Position numbers and translations under genes: made by a program. From NCBI GenBank assembly GCA_029876055.1, contig CM056874.1, positions 4,960,001-5,024,000 on the forward strand: 64,000 nt of DNA, read 5' to 3'. Position 1 is the stretch's first letter. The number at the start of each line of letters is the position of its first letter. Positions 1 to 10,621 of this stretch are shown here, piece after piece. This DNA comes from Madurella fahalii. Its lineage: Eukaryota > Ascomycota > Sordariomycetes > Sordariales. Under the pieces are notes generated by a model that saw nothing but the letters and a program-made list of their open reading frames with translations, did not search any database and had not been told where the DNA came from.

Positions 1-232
1 GGAGATCGCTTTGCACGCAAAGAAAGCTCGTCAATTGAGCTTGCAATAAGTGTGAAGAAAGGTGCTGAATTGATTGTCCTGTCTAAGGAGCAATGGCCAA
101 GACGGCCCTACTTATGGTGCGAAAGAAAAATGGGCCTACGGCAAGTTCCAGCCCCCGGGGCACCATCCTAGCAACTGTGTCCCTCTGATCAGAGGGACCC
201 TGCCCTCTGGGGACTGTTTTCCCCAACTCAAC
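1..232 (-). repeat. Reverse-oriented copy of non-coding repeat family X (truncated by window edge)
   Basis: Bases 1-165 are an imperfect reverse complement of 745-905, so the two form an inverted pair around a solo LTR. Bases 155-226 also recur in the same orientation at 29875-29949. A perfect 20-bp palindrome, GTCCCTCTGATCAGAGGGAC, sits at 179-198. No coding potential is seen. Family X is a working name: the same sequence type ends at 1087 and makes up the 424-bp insertion at 23937-24360. Confidence 0.6.
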
Positions 233-382
233 AGATCTAGGTAATCTGCTGTATAATAAGGGCCTCTAGTATATTACTTACAACTCTATTAAGCTAACTT
301 AATAGATAAGGATTAAAGTATCGGTTTCAATAACAAAATAGATACTAAATAGATATCGATAGAACTGCTTAAAAAGGTATAG

Positions 383-742
383 TGTGAGGACCGGCTGGGT
401 AAGGTCGGCGTGGGCGTAGAACGGAAGCCCCGAAGCCGCAGCGCCGGCGGGGTCGCAAAAGCAATAACAACGCTAGGCCAGAAAGGCGTAGATATCACGT
501 CAGAGGAGTGTCGAAGGAGCGTATAAGTAAGGATAATGACGAGGTAACGAGCGTGGTAAGTGAGCTTAGATGCTGTTATCCCAGGGTATAAAGAGGAGGG
601 TAGAAGACAGGACTTAGGAGAGAGATAGAGTTCAATAAGACCACTATCCTACCCCTAATGAGCACTCTGCTCCCACATTGCACGTACACTACTCGTACCC
701 AGGCACTCTGGTCCTACTACCCTTGGATCCCTGATCCTCACA
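383..742 (+). mobile_element. Solo LTR of the chromovirus family
   Basis: This 360-bp unit starts TGTGAGGA and ends TCCTCACA, a perfect 8-bp terminal inverted repeat with TG...CA ends. It is the reverse complement of the LTRs at 9387-9747, 17419-17779 and 29249-29608. No internal element sequence, polypurine tract or primer site adjoins it, so it looks like a solo LTR. Flanking bases TATAG and CCCTA do not match as a 5-bp duplication, so the insertion scar is lost or mutated. It separates the two inverted family X copies. Confidence 0.8.
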
Positions 743-1087
743 CCCTAGCGGAGCTGGAACTTGCTGTGGACCCATTTTTCTTTCGCACTATAAGTAGAGC
801 TGTACTGGCTATTGCTCCTTAGACAGATTAATGAATTTCAGTACTTTCTTTACATTTGTTGCAGGCTCAATTGACGAGCTTCTTTGCGTACAAAATGATC
901 TCCCTCTGACTAGAGAGAGCTCTATCTGTATATGTTATTTCGACCATGTTTAGGCTATAGGGACCTGATTTGTAGTGGTGTTATTTGGCCTGTCTTGTCT
1001 ATCTTATTTGTCTGGTATTTGGCTGTCTTTCCTTCCCCTTTGTTTTTGGTGGGTATATAGGTATAGATGTGTATTTCTATACCATTT
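743..1087 (+). repeat. Forward copy of repeat family X
   Basis: The right part matches the 424-bp element at 23937-24360: both have a CTCCCTCTG... palindrome about 170 bp before the end, a C-rich stretch, and a terminus reading ATGTGTRTTT..CCATTTCA. The left part is an inverted repeat of 1-165. No coding sequence is seen. It may be one end of a larger element with long inverted repeats whose left end lies before the window. Confidence 0.55.
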
Positions 1088-1743
1088 CAAATGGGTACTT
1101 TGTTGGGGAGGAGCAAAGCCCTAGGTCCAAATCGGACTACTAGACTTGTTGCCTTATGTCAAATACTATTGATATTGCTTAAGATAGTTCGTTAGAACTA
1201 GCCTCGATAATATACCTTTCTAGTATGAATTCCTTTGGTTAGGAGCGGTATCTCGTATTAAAAAGTGTTATCTCCTTCTAACTAGATAGATCTCGTCTCC
1301 TAGCTATTGTCGAAGATTGGGAGAGATACTAGGGTTGGAGTAGATTGTTGGTCAAACTCTATAGGGGGTAGTGACCTTAATTCGGAAATTGAGATACGAG
1401 TTATAACGCTAATAAGTTATATCGCTATTAGCTAGGAGACTGCCGATATTGCAGTTAAGAATCTAGTAAGGATCCTATTGGCTATCTTAGTTATAGTACT
1501 AGGGTATAAAATATTAATAGTTCGAGGACTTAAACGAATTTATAGTTAGGTATAGTAAACAGTCTCGGTCTAAGTACAAGCTATATATTGGGAAAAGACA
1601 AAGTTACTTTTATAGGATTATCCTCTCTCTAACCAGAGGGAGATAAAGTTTAAAAATATATTTAGTCTACTAGGAAAGTTAGAAACTGTCTGACAACAGA
1701 TATTAGATTATTATTGTTAATAGGACTATCGATAATAAGGATA
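1088..1743. other. AT-rich mutated repeat DNA, no gene
   Basis: The stretch is very rich in TA and poor in CG, like the other degraded repeats here. All frames are full of stops. I see no recognisable domain or element end except the adjoining Fot1-like insertion at 1744. Confidence 0.5.
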
Positions 1744-3604
1744 ACGTGCATGATAAGCGAGCGGCCGATCTAAGCGAGCGGCCGCTTCCCTACTACAACG
1801 CGTCTCTCTCTACATCTTCTACAAAATTTACCACAACAAGCCATGGGGACCCCTTCAAAAGAAGCAAGGACTCTTTTAGCCCTGCAAGCTCTTCAAAACG
1901 ATACCAAGCTTAGCATTCCGGCTGCAGCTGAGTTGTACGATATTGCAGAAAGAACGCTTCGTTACCGAAAGGCCGGCCGACTTCCTCGACACGACCTTAT
2001 CGCCAATTCGCGTAAGCTCACGGATTTGGAAGAGCAATCGATTATTCGATACATAATTGAGTTATATACGCGTGCATTTCATCCCCGGCTTTCGTACGTA
2101 GAAGATATGGCCAATCGATTGCTACGCGAACGCGACGCGCCCCCTGTCGGCAAACGCTGGGCTTATAACTTCGTTAAGCGCCAGCTAGAACTTCGGACGC
2201 GTTTTACACGTAAATACGACTACTAGAGGGCTAAATACGAAGATCTAAAGGTTATTCGCAAGTAGTTTATACTTATATATAATACTAAGGCTAAATACGG
2301 TATCCTTGACGAAGATTTATATAATTTCGACGAGACCGGTTTTATAATAGGCATTATTATCCCTACTATAGTAGTTACTACCTCTGATAGCCGTAGTAGG
2401 GCTAAATAGGCCTAACCTGGTAATCGAGAGTGGGCTATAGTTATCTAAGGAGTAAATGCCTTGGGTTGGGCTATCCCGCCATTCACTATCTTAGCCGGAT
2501 AATATCACCTCGTCAATTAGTATCGAGAGTGCAACCTTCCGGCCAACTGGCGTATTGCAACAACCGATAATGGCTGGACTACCAATGAGAAAGGCATAGA
2601 TTGGATTCGGTACTTCGATTTCCATACAGCATCTCGTACGAAGGGCAAATACCGGCTGCTGATCCTTGACGGCTACGATAGCCACCACTCCGAAGAATTC
2701 GAGACCTACTGCCAGGAGCATAACATTATCATACTTTATATGCCTCCGCACTCCTCGCACCTACTTCAGCTATTGGATGTTGGCTGTTTTTCGCCGTTGA
2801 AAAAGGCGTATAGCTGCCAGATTGAGCAGTTAATACGGATGAACATCATATATATCAGCAAGTTAGAGTTACTTTGTGGGTTCAGAGAAGCGTTTTTTGC
2901 TTCAATTACAGAAAAGAACATCCAGGGTGGATTTACCGGAGCCGGCCTTATACCGTACGACCCAGAGAGGGTGATATCTAAGCTGGATGTACGCATTCGG
3001 ACCCCAACACCCCCAGCCTCCAGCCTAACTACAGCACTACCTTGGGTCTCCCAAACGCCATATAACCCTCGAGAAGCCACCTCACAGTCAGCACTTATCA
3101 AAACTCGAATTTCTAACCATCAAGGCAGCTCTCCAACCTCAATACTAACTGCTGTAGATCGCTTAGCTAAAGGTACGATGGCTGTGATGCATAAGGTAGC
3201 TCTTCTACGTTCGGAGGTCTCAGCACTACGAAAGGCCAATGAAGGGCTTAGTAAAAGACGGAGAGCAAAAAAACACGTGTGCGGTTTGGAGGGTCACTTA
3301 CTGTACAAGAAGTACAGGATCTACTGGATCAGAAGGCTGTGGGTGAGCAGGTAATCCAGGAAATACGATAAAATGGTAGTGGTGTAAGGGGGTCTCGTAC
3401 GAAGATTCGGTGCTGTGGCGTGTGCGGAAAGCCTGGCCATAATGTACGTATGTGCAAGGAGGCTGCAGAATCGTCTGATTCATCTGTTTCCGATTTAGTT
3501 ATTGTTATTTCCTAGTGTTGTGGTTGTGTAATTGAGGATAGTTATAGTAGGGTAGTGAAATTTCAGCCGCTCGCTTAGATCGGCCGCTCGCTTATCACGC
3601 ACGT
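1744..3604 (+). mobile_element. Fot1/pogo-like DNA transposon, decayed copy 1
   Basis: An 1861-bp element lies between TA dinucleotides (1742-1743 and 3605-3606). Its terminal inverted repeats start ACGTGCATGATAAGCGAGCG on the left; the right end, reverse-complemented, differs by one base over about 39 bp. Each repeat contains TAAGCGAGCGGC twice. The length equals that of the intact copy at 24745-26605, but the second repeat unit differs (GGCCGATC against GGTACATAT), so the two belong to different subfamilies. Confidence 0.88.
1843..3515 (+). pseudogene. Broken Fot1/pogo-like transposase
   Basis: The reading frame starts at ATG 1843 and aligns with the intact 557-aa transposase at 24845. It runs 127 codons (helix-turn-helix part), then hits TAG where the intact copy has CAG. 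The middle (about 2224-2500) is full of TAG codons and C-to-T/G-to-A changes. A less damaged frame resumes at 2740 and covers the third catalytic aspartate region and the leucine-rich stretch. A one-base loss in the A-run near 3265 then shifts the frame before the CCHC zinc knuckle. The damage is patchy: the ends keep CG-rich codons while the centre is heavily mutated. It cannot encode a working enzyme. Confidence 0.85.
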
Positions 3605-3606
3605 TA

Positions 3607-4741
3607 TCTAAAATTTTAGCTAATAAAAGGATACGGGGGCTATACTAAACTACTGTACTTCACTATCTCTTAGCGAGAGATATCTAACGAATTGTCTATT
3701 AATATACTACTTAATAAATCTTTTTCTAACTAGATAGACCAGGATCTTTTTACTAATATACTACTTATTACGAATATCGGATTCCCTTACTGTAAGGACT
3801 TCGGTTTAACTAGCCTCTTTAATAGCTAGAGGATTATAGAGTACTTAGAGTACTTTAAAGACGTCTATAATAACTTCACTATCAAGAAGGATGCTAATAG
3901 GGTACGAGGATAGGAACGGTAGTACGATATAGATATATAGGTAATTGTTATAACTTTCTAATCCGAGTCTATTAACTAGGAGACCTTTAAGATAGATCTA
4001 TATAAGTATTGGAAATACGAGGATCTTTATTAAGATAAGAATATTATACTTATGATTTAGTATTTCTATATAAGGTATATCGAATCGACTATACCAGCCC
4101 TAGTCAATACCCTAGTAGAATAAGATTAAGGATATTAAAGCCTTAGCAGTAAGTCTATTCTAGAGCAAGATAAGTAATAATCTACAGATTACTCTCCTAG
4201 AACAAGGAAAGTAGAAAAGCGATATTAAGACTATAGGATATACTAATTTCTGTAACTAGTTTCTTAATATCGCTATAGATAGTTTTCTTGTCGATAGATA
4301 AGTCTAGAAGGTTAAGCCTCAAGAGACTATTAAGAATGGTATCCTCCTTTGCTATAGCTTTCACTGTAGGCGAGAGAGCTGAAGACGATAAAAATATAGT
4401 TATCTCTCCCTCTGATTAGACGGAGAAGGACTTCGATAAAATAATTAACGACTTCAAAGCCCTTACGATTTAGAAAATACAGTTCAAGGAAGTTCAATAA
4501 CAGCTTAATAGCCTTAGAAATATTAGAGTCTATATCAATACTTGAGAAATCGGAGAACTTAGTTCTATATTCCTTTAGTATTATAGACAGGTAGGGTGGA
4601 CACTAGTACTTACTGCCTAGGTACAAGAGTTAGGAGGAGTAACTGTTACTACTACAATAAGTTAAGCTATATAATTATAGAATATAATATTTTTAAAGAT
4701 AGCTAATTAAGCTCGAGGACTATTTATTAAAGTATTAACTA
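3607..4741 (+). other. Degraded retrotransposon remnant, possibly gag-like
   Basis: AT-rich and stop-riddled. Translated around 3780-4080 on the plus strand, it gives a broken frame with patches such as INWETFKIDLYKYWKYEDLY, which resembles the conserved W..F....Y stretch of fungal Gypsy/copia gag proteins. That is a weak match by eye only. No element ends were found, and the rest to 4741 shows nothing recognisable. Confidence 0.3.
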
Positions 4742-4789
4742 TGTAAGATCTAGAAGATCTTGGAATCTGATTTATAATCACTATATGAC
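4742..4789 (+). repeat. 5' fragment of a copia-like LTR
   Basis: The 48 bases starting TGTAAGATCTAGAAGATCTT are almost identical to the start of the solo LTR at 22490-22808. After about 48 bp the match stops at a TAT/TTA microsatellite that ends the neighbouring LINE. Confidence 0.6.
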
Positions 4790-5139
4790 TATTATTATTA
4801 TTACTCTTCCTATACCGCCTTACCTAAGATAGGGTGTGCTGGACCCTCTACTGCTAAGTAAATAGGAAAACCGTGCTGTAAAAGCCGGGTGAAAAACCTA
4901 TATCAACAAGTAATAGGAAAAATAGATGCGGTAGACGCCAGTTGGTTGCAAAAGAAAGGAAGGCCTTATACCAGGCCCTGAAGACTTCTAGTCTTCGGCT
5001 TCGGATTCGTCTGCCCTCTCCGCCTCCTCTTCAGCCTCCTCTGCTTCCAGTTCCAGCCGTCGAACTAGATTGTATTCTATCAGACGACCCGAATCCATTA
5101 GCCAGCCCAAAACCCTCCTTAACAGCCTGAGGTTCCGGG

Positions 5140-8100
5140 AGCCCTGGCCTTGTAACACTAGGCTAAGATCCCGGTAGGTTCGAATTTCTATTCTTAGCTA
5201 GGTTCTAGGCTTCGGCGGTATCGGACACCACACAACGAGGTGCTCCACTGTTTCCCGGCCCACTCCACAGCTGCAGTGGGGAGTAGAGAGATTCGGAACC
5301 CGACGCTGGAAAAGGAAGTCCCTGAGACCGATGGTTCCTGTCCGGGCTTGTACCAGTAGGGAGCTCTGGGCTTTGGTAAGGTCCTGATGTTTTCGAAGAG
5401 TCTTGTTGGTGAATAGTAATTCAGGGGGACCTTCGTCGGCTAGTCTAGTAGGTCGGCCTCTAACCTCTTGTTTCTAACGCGCTTCCTAAGCTCTATTTAG
5501 CGCTATCTCCGTTGTAGGTCTTAGACCTAACCCCTGGTTCAGGCCTTGAGCTTAGCTCTATCCTTAGCTTACCCATTTGTCGATAGTGATAGCGGCTTTC
5601 TCGGATATTGTCGGTTGTTGCGGCGATAGTACTTTGCGACCTCGCTTCCGTCTCTGAAACCTCCTATACAGTTTGTTGTAAGCCGTTTGGATCAGGGAGC
5701 TCGGTGGCCGTCTCGGGACTTCTGGACCTTGTCTAGCTTATAGGAGAGGGGTCTGTAGCCGGGCTTCAAAGTCTGCTAGTCTCTTGTTGAGATATAGATC
5801 TAGTGGTGGTACCTAAGTCTCAGTTTCGGTGTTCCGGATAGGGGTAGCCTTGTAAGCGCCGGCTACTATCCTGAGACTCCTTGACTGCGCTTTGACTAGC
5901 CTAGTTGCTATACCCTGTGGTTGGCCGTCGACTGTTATAGGCCGGTGATAGTTGGTAGCTCTAAAGGCTATAGCACTCCGAATGTACTTGGTATAGACCT
6001 CTCTTGCCCTGATCAGGCCCGGTCCCCAGGTTTTAGCTGCTATCCTGGATAGGGCGAAATCCTGAGTTTTCAGCTTTTCTACTACTTTTGACTCGTAGGC
6101 TCTCCAGTTGAGTCTCCAGTCGAGCCAAACCCTAAGAACCTCGTGTTGGATACTAGGTAGACTACTGTATGGCGTTGTCTAGTCGGATAGGTCAGTCGGA
6201 GGGGATCGGTCCAGTAAGATCGGCCTTCGTTGAAGTGGATTAGTTTACTTTTTGCCGGGTTGAATTCTATCCTATAAGTTCTTGCCTACCGTATATAGGT
6301 AGTCCAAGCTCTTTCTAGTTGCTGGCAGTTGATCTTCGAGTTTTTTCTAAAGACTAGGAGATTGGTATTATCAGTAAAGCCTACTAGTCCGATTTCAGGG
6401 TATTTCTCCTTCAGTATCCTATATAGCGAAGCTATATAGAGATAAAGAGGATAGGGGATAGGGGTGAGCCCTATGAGACTCTGGCCCTGATATCGGACTA
6501 TTAGGCTTATTGGCCGTCGAAAAGGAGTATTGCTTTGCGGTTGGTAAGCCAGGCTTTTATCCAGTAGACTAGCTACTATAGAAAGCTGAGGTTACGGAGA
6601 GTAGCTAATAGTCGGATGTAGTTGACCCTGTCGAAAGCTCCTATAAGATCTAGCTGCAGTAAGGAAGCTGCAGCTTATTGTCTCCAGGCCTCGCGGACCT
6701 GGGCTACTACTAGCCGGATTACTAGCTCTGTCGACCTGTTCTCCCAGTTTCCTATTTGTTCGTCGGGCAGTAGGCCGTAGGCTTCGGCCGTCTCAGTGAT
6801 CCTTTTTGTTATTACCGCCTCGATCACTTACCCTACCATAGAGAGTAGAGAGATCGGCCTATAACCTCTAGGGGTACAGTAGTCAGACGGCTCTTTTCCA
6901 GCTTTCGGAAGTACTATTATAATTGCTTCTTTGAGTCTCTGGGGGAACTATCCTAGCTCGAAGCATCTCTAGGCAAGGAAAGCTAAGATCCTATAGAGTA
7001 GCCACCTACAGGCCTTAAGTAGACCTGTAGGTAAATAGTCGTTACCTAGGGTTTTCCAGGGCGGGGTCTCGGATAGTATCTCCTTTATATCCCTAGGGGT
7101 AATAGCCTGGCTGATCTCGAACTTCGGCTCCTATACCCGGGACAGCTCAGGGTCCTGGATATCTGATAGGTCGGTTGGAAGGTCAGGAAAGAAGCAGTCA
7201 GCCAGAGCTGTCGCTTTCTGGAGGTAGGTTGATAGGGTAGGCTGGCCTGTCGAGTCTTCGAGGGTTAGGAGTTTAGGGGGTTCGGCCGGCTTAAAGCTTT
7301 TATACCTAGCCTACCGTTCGAGTTTCTGGAGTAAAGCTGTGTCGTAGGATGCTCCTTATAGAGCCTCTCTCTACGCTTTCGTCTTGGCCTTTCTAACGGT
7401 CTTTGAGAGGTCTTTGAGCCTGCAGCTAAGTTAGGTCTTATTATAATCCGTTGGCACCTCTTTTGCTAATAGCTCAGCTTGTCTGGCCTCTTTAACCTTG
7501 TTCTGGACCTCTAGAGACTACCAAGTAGCTTGGTACCCTGTATTAGCTTTTCTCCGGAGGATACTAACTTCTATAATCCTTGTTAACTCTCTGACAAGCC
7601 TGTTAAAGGCTCTATCCAGCCCCTCGGCTGTCTGGGTTTGGTTAGACAGTCCTGTAGGTCCTCTGTCGTCTAGGCCTAGTATTAAGGGCAGTAGAGCTGC
7701 TTCGGCCTGGACTCTCTATCGGTCTATCTTTTTCTAGTTCTACCCTGGGGGTTGTAGTTGTTAGTATAGCTGTAGGCGGTGAGTAAGGATTTCAAAGACC
7801 TAGGGAAAGTAGTCTGATTTCCCCTTTTCCTCGATGCTGTAGTAGGAGTATTGGATACCCTCTGAAGCCCAGACGAGGTCGAGTGTTGAAGACTTACCCC
7901 GTTGGTTCCCTCGGAGGACCCGGGTAATAGTACCGTAGGGGGTAATAAGGTCGAGGTCCCAGTAGGCTGATAGTTAGAGCAGGGTTTCGGAATCTAGGTC
8001 GTACCGGTCGAGCTGATCCTATAGAGGATGGTAGAGGTGGAAGTCGCTTATAAGGACTATTAGGCAGGCTGGCTTTAGCCTTTCTAGTAGTTCTTTAGGT

Positions 8101-8440
8101 ATTATCTTGACTGAAGGGGGGTTATATACTAACCAGACCTCGAGGTCTCCCTATCTCCCTGCCTACTAAGGCGTACCCAGCACCAGTATCTAGAAGACTT
8201 ATATTTCCACTGGCTAATATCGATCCTCTTATTAACGAAGATAGCTACTCTACCCCCTGGTTCGAAGACCAGGTGGTATCGGCTACTTCGGAGGCAGTAG
8301 GTTGACTTAGTAAAGTTATTGATCTACGGTTCCTGGATAGCCAGGAGGTCGAATTTGGCTTCTTCTAGCAGTATCTCCAAGGCTAGTTTGTTTCCTCCGG
8401 TATTCTACAGCAATATCGTAAATCCCATTAGGGTATGAGA
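5140..8440 (-). pseudogene. LINE ORF2 relic: endonuclease, reverse transcriptase, C-terminal CCHC
   Basis: At 8281-8440 the minus strand reads FDLLAIQEP followed by a stop where W is expected, typical of the N-terminal AP-endonuclease domain. At 6361-6381 it reads GFTDNTN, the position of the reverse-transcriptase F-A-D-D catalytic box with the second D changed to N (GAT to AAT). Just upstream is SQGSPLSP-like sequence with Q turned into a stop. At 5210-5400 a nearly intact stretch gives SLLVQARTGTIGLR and HCSCGVGRETVEHLVVWC, the C-terminal zinc-binding region of Tad-type LINEs. Several stops and frame changes make it inactive. Confidence 0.75.
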
Positions 8441-8473
8441 TCGCTAGTGGTATCTTGCTCTTAGGCCTCGGTA

Positions 8474-8588
8474 GGTTGGGAGCTGGGCTGGAGATCGGAT
8501 TGGGAGCTGAGCTAGAGATCGGGCTAGGAGCTGAGCTGGAGATCGGGCTGGGAGCTGAGCTGAGAGCTTAACTGGGAGTTGAGCCGGG
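8474..8588. repeat. 24-bp tandem repeat inside the LINE
   Basis: About four and a half copies of a 24-bp unit built on GGGAGCTGAGCTGGAGATCG. The unit length is a multiple of three. Read on the minus strand it gives an eight-residue repeat of the form S-S-A-P-S-P-I-S, so it was probably a proline/serine-rich linker in the LINE proteins. Confidence 0.75.
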
Positions 8589-8599
8589 TAGGCCAGTTA

Positions 8600-9386
8600 G
8601 AGACTGCTGGGAAAGGGAGCCGGCCCTACTTTGGGTCCTGGGAAGCCTGTTGGATATAGGTAGGTCTTCCCCGCTTCCGGACCGGACTACCACTTTGATA
8701 GTGGTTATCCTCAACGGTGAAGTTGAAGAGGGGGGTTCCGGTAGCCGGAAGGGCAGCCGATTCGAAGGTTCGAGGGCGGTGTAGGTAGGCCTCCTTTGCC
8801 ATTGTCTTCGCTTTTACCCTTTCAGGGCACTCCTTATCCCAAGCCGGATGCCGTCCCCCAGGCCGGGTACCGGCAGAACAGTCTATAGTTGGTATGGGTA
8901 AGGCACTGGGCTTCGCTCTCTCTGCTACCAGGGCTGTAGACCTCTATTCCACATCTTGGGTACAGAGACTCCTTCCTGCAGTACTGGCTTGTGTAGCCCC
9001 ATTTCCAGCACTTGAAGCACTGGGTCGGCCGTAGAGGAGCCCAGTAGGGCTCGCAGTTGAGACTTGTGCTCTGAAAATTACCCCTGAGTCGTAAGCTGCT
9101 TTAGCTTCCTGTTGGTTGGTAAGGATAACTAGAACCGTTACCTAGGTGAGGCTCTGGTCCTTTGGGTACTGGAATTTAACTTTGTCGATTAATTTCAGAC
9201 CTAGGTCCTAGCCGAATTCCAGCTCTGTTACCCCCTGAAGGTCTTTTCGCCGAAGCCCTTTAACTAGGACTGTAAAGGTCCTTTGGGCCTCCCTTGCCTG
9301 GGTTCCGAAGGCTTGTTAGATCCAGTTGTTGTTATTGGAAGAGTACTAGTCCCGGGTAGCCGGATCCGAGAAAGTAACTACCGTAT
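8600..9386 (-). pseudogene. LINE ORF1 (gag-like) relic with zinc knuckles
   Basis: On the minus strand, about 9020-8970 reads CFKCWKWGYTSQYC, a CCHC knuckle with the histidine changed to tyrosine, followed by a second C...C group. This is typical of ORF1 of Tad/I-type LINEs, an RNA-binding protein of the retrotransposition particle. The frame has stops, and the upstream end is cut by the LTR at 9387. Confidence 0.65.
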
Positions 9387-9747
9387 TGTGAGGGTCAAGG
9401 ACCCAAGGGTAGTAGGACCAGAGTGCCTGGGTACGAGCAGTGCACGCGCAACGTAGGAGCAGAGTGCTCGTTAGAGGTGGGATGGTGGTCTCATTGAACT
9501 CTGTCTCTCTCCTAAGTCCTGTCTTCCACCCCCCTCTTTATACCCTACGATGACAGCGTCTGGGCTCATTTACCCCGCTCGCTGCCCCGTCATCGACCTT
9601 GCTTATACGCTCCTTCGACGCTCCTCTGACGCGATATCCTCGCCCTTCTGGCCTAGCGTTGTTGTTGCTTTTTGTGACCCCGCCGGCGCTGTGGCTTCGG
9701 GGCTTCCGTCCTGCGTCTACGCCGACCTTACCTAGCCGGTCCTTATA
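9387..9747 (-). repeat. LTR1, 3' LTR of chromovirus copy A
   Basis: The unit starts TGTGAGGG and ends TCCTTATA on the plus strand. The second end is TCCTCACA with two C-to-T changes. In the sense direction a TATA-like GTATAAAG lies about 35-40 bases before AGAGTTCAAT (complement of 9493-9502), which is probably the transcript start. LTR copies match at 383-742 (inverted), 17419-17779, 29249-29608 and 30290-30645 (inverted). Confidence 0.88.
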
Positions 9748-9775
9748 GAGCCTCCCTCCTTCCGGGCTCCTGCCC
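9748..9775 (-). promoter_or_regulatory. Polypurine tract beside the 3' LTR
   Basis: In the sense direction GGAAGGAGGGAGG lies immediately upstream of the LTR. The same purine run stands before the LTR at 30290-30645 (GAAGGAGGAAGA at 30275-30286). This is the expected plus-strand primer and confirms the LTR boundary. Confidence 0.75.
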
Positions 9776-10621
9776 TCAGGAGCTATCCGGGCTACGTGCC
9801 CCTTCGTAGGTGATACTGTCGACAATCTTGTTTGCGGGCCTTGTGCGCACTAGCTGCGTGGTTACCCACCCCGCGTAGCGCTCGAGGTGCTGGATGTTGG
9901 ATGCCGCCCATTGTGTTTTCTCGCGGTCCTCGAGTTGCCGCCGCGTCGTCTCTTCTTCATTATCTTCCTTACCGCGTAGGCACTTGCAGCTGCAGGAACT
10001 TGTAGTTGCGTATGCGCCGCGGGTTGTAAGCGCGGGAGTATCGGGGTCACTGTGTTGTATGGTGTGGTGATTGTTTAGCTGCGTATTGTTGCCCTCCCTT
10101 GGTCTCAACAATAGTGTATATACAGCTTCAATAACTTAGAAGTGGGGGAAGGGAGGGGTTTTACTGAGAAAGGAAGTCAGAGTTGGTAGTATAGGGTAAT
10201 TGCGTTTAAGTTACGTAGTTATAGTATAGAGGCAGCTCTACCCTTACTGATTATAGTTATCCCGGTTCAACTATCTCGAACTTCCTTTATACTGATCTTT
10301 AGCCTTATTTTTAGGAAAAGTGGGGCCTCCCCCAGTTCTGGGTATAGAGGGCTTTCCTCCTCTTAGTTCCTTTCCTCTCTTTTTCCCTTATAGTCTTATT
10401 CTTATAGGTTATACCCTTTTTACTCCCTTACCTCTCTATCCTTTATCTGTGCCTTCTACGCTTCTCTACCGCTTGTTTTATACTTCTGTAGTTCGGTCTG
10501 TTGACTGCCTGGTATATTGTAGTCGCTATCCCCGCCCTCGCTGCTCTCGCTCTACTCTCTTGCTCTACTCTCTATACTCCCCCCCCCCTCTACTTGGTCT
10601 ACTATATCGGATAAACGCCCT

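Larger units (their letters stand above)
4790..9386 (-). mobile_element. Tad1-like non-LTR retrotransposon (LINE), decayed
   Basis: On the minus strand the order is a gag-like ORF1 with CCHC motifs, an AP-endonuclease-like segment, reverse transcriptase, and a C-terminal cysteine/histidine segment. It ends at a (TAA)n-type tail (plus strand TATTATTATTATTA at 4789-4803). That order is the layout of Tad1/I-clade LINEs. All parts carry stops, many from CAG or TGG becoming TAG. The 5' end stops against the chromovirus LTR at 9387, so the LINE is either interrupted there or 5'-truncated. Confidence 0.8.

Noticed and set aside
9748..9824. A longer, 438-bp LTR ending at TGTCGACA (9824 and 17856).
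   Set aside because: Both copies continue to match beyond that point, while the 383-742 solo LTR and LTR3 stop at TGTGAGGA/TCCTCACA, and a polypurine tract lies right at that boundary.
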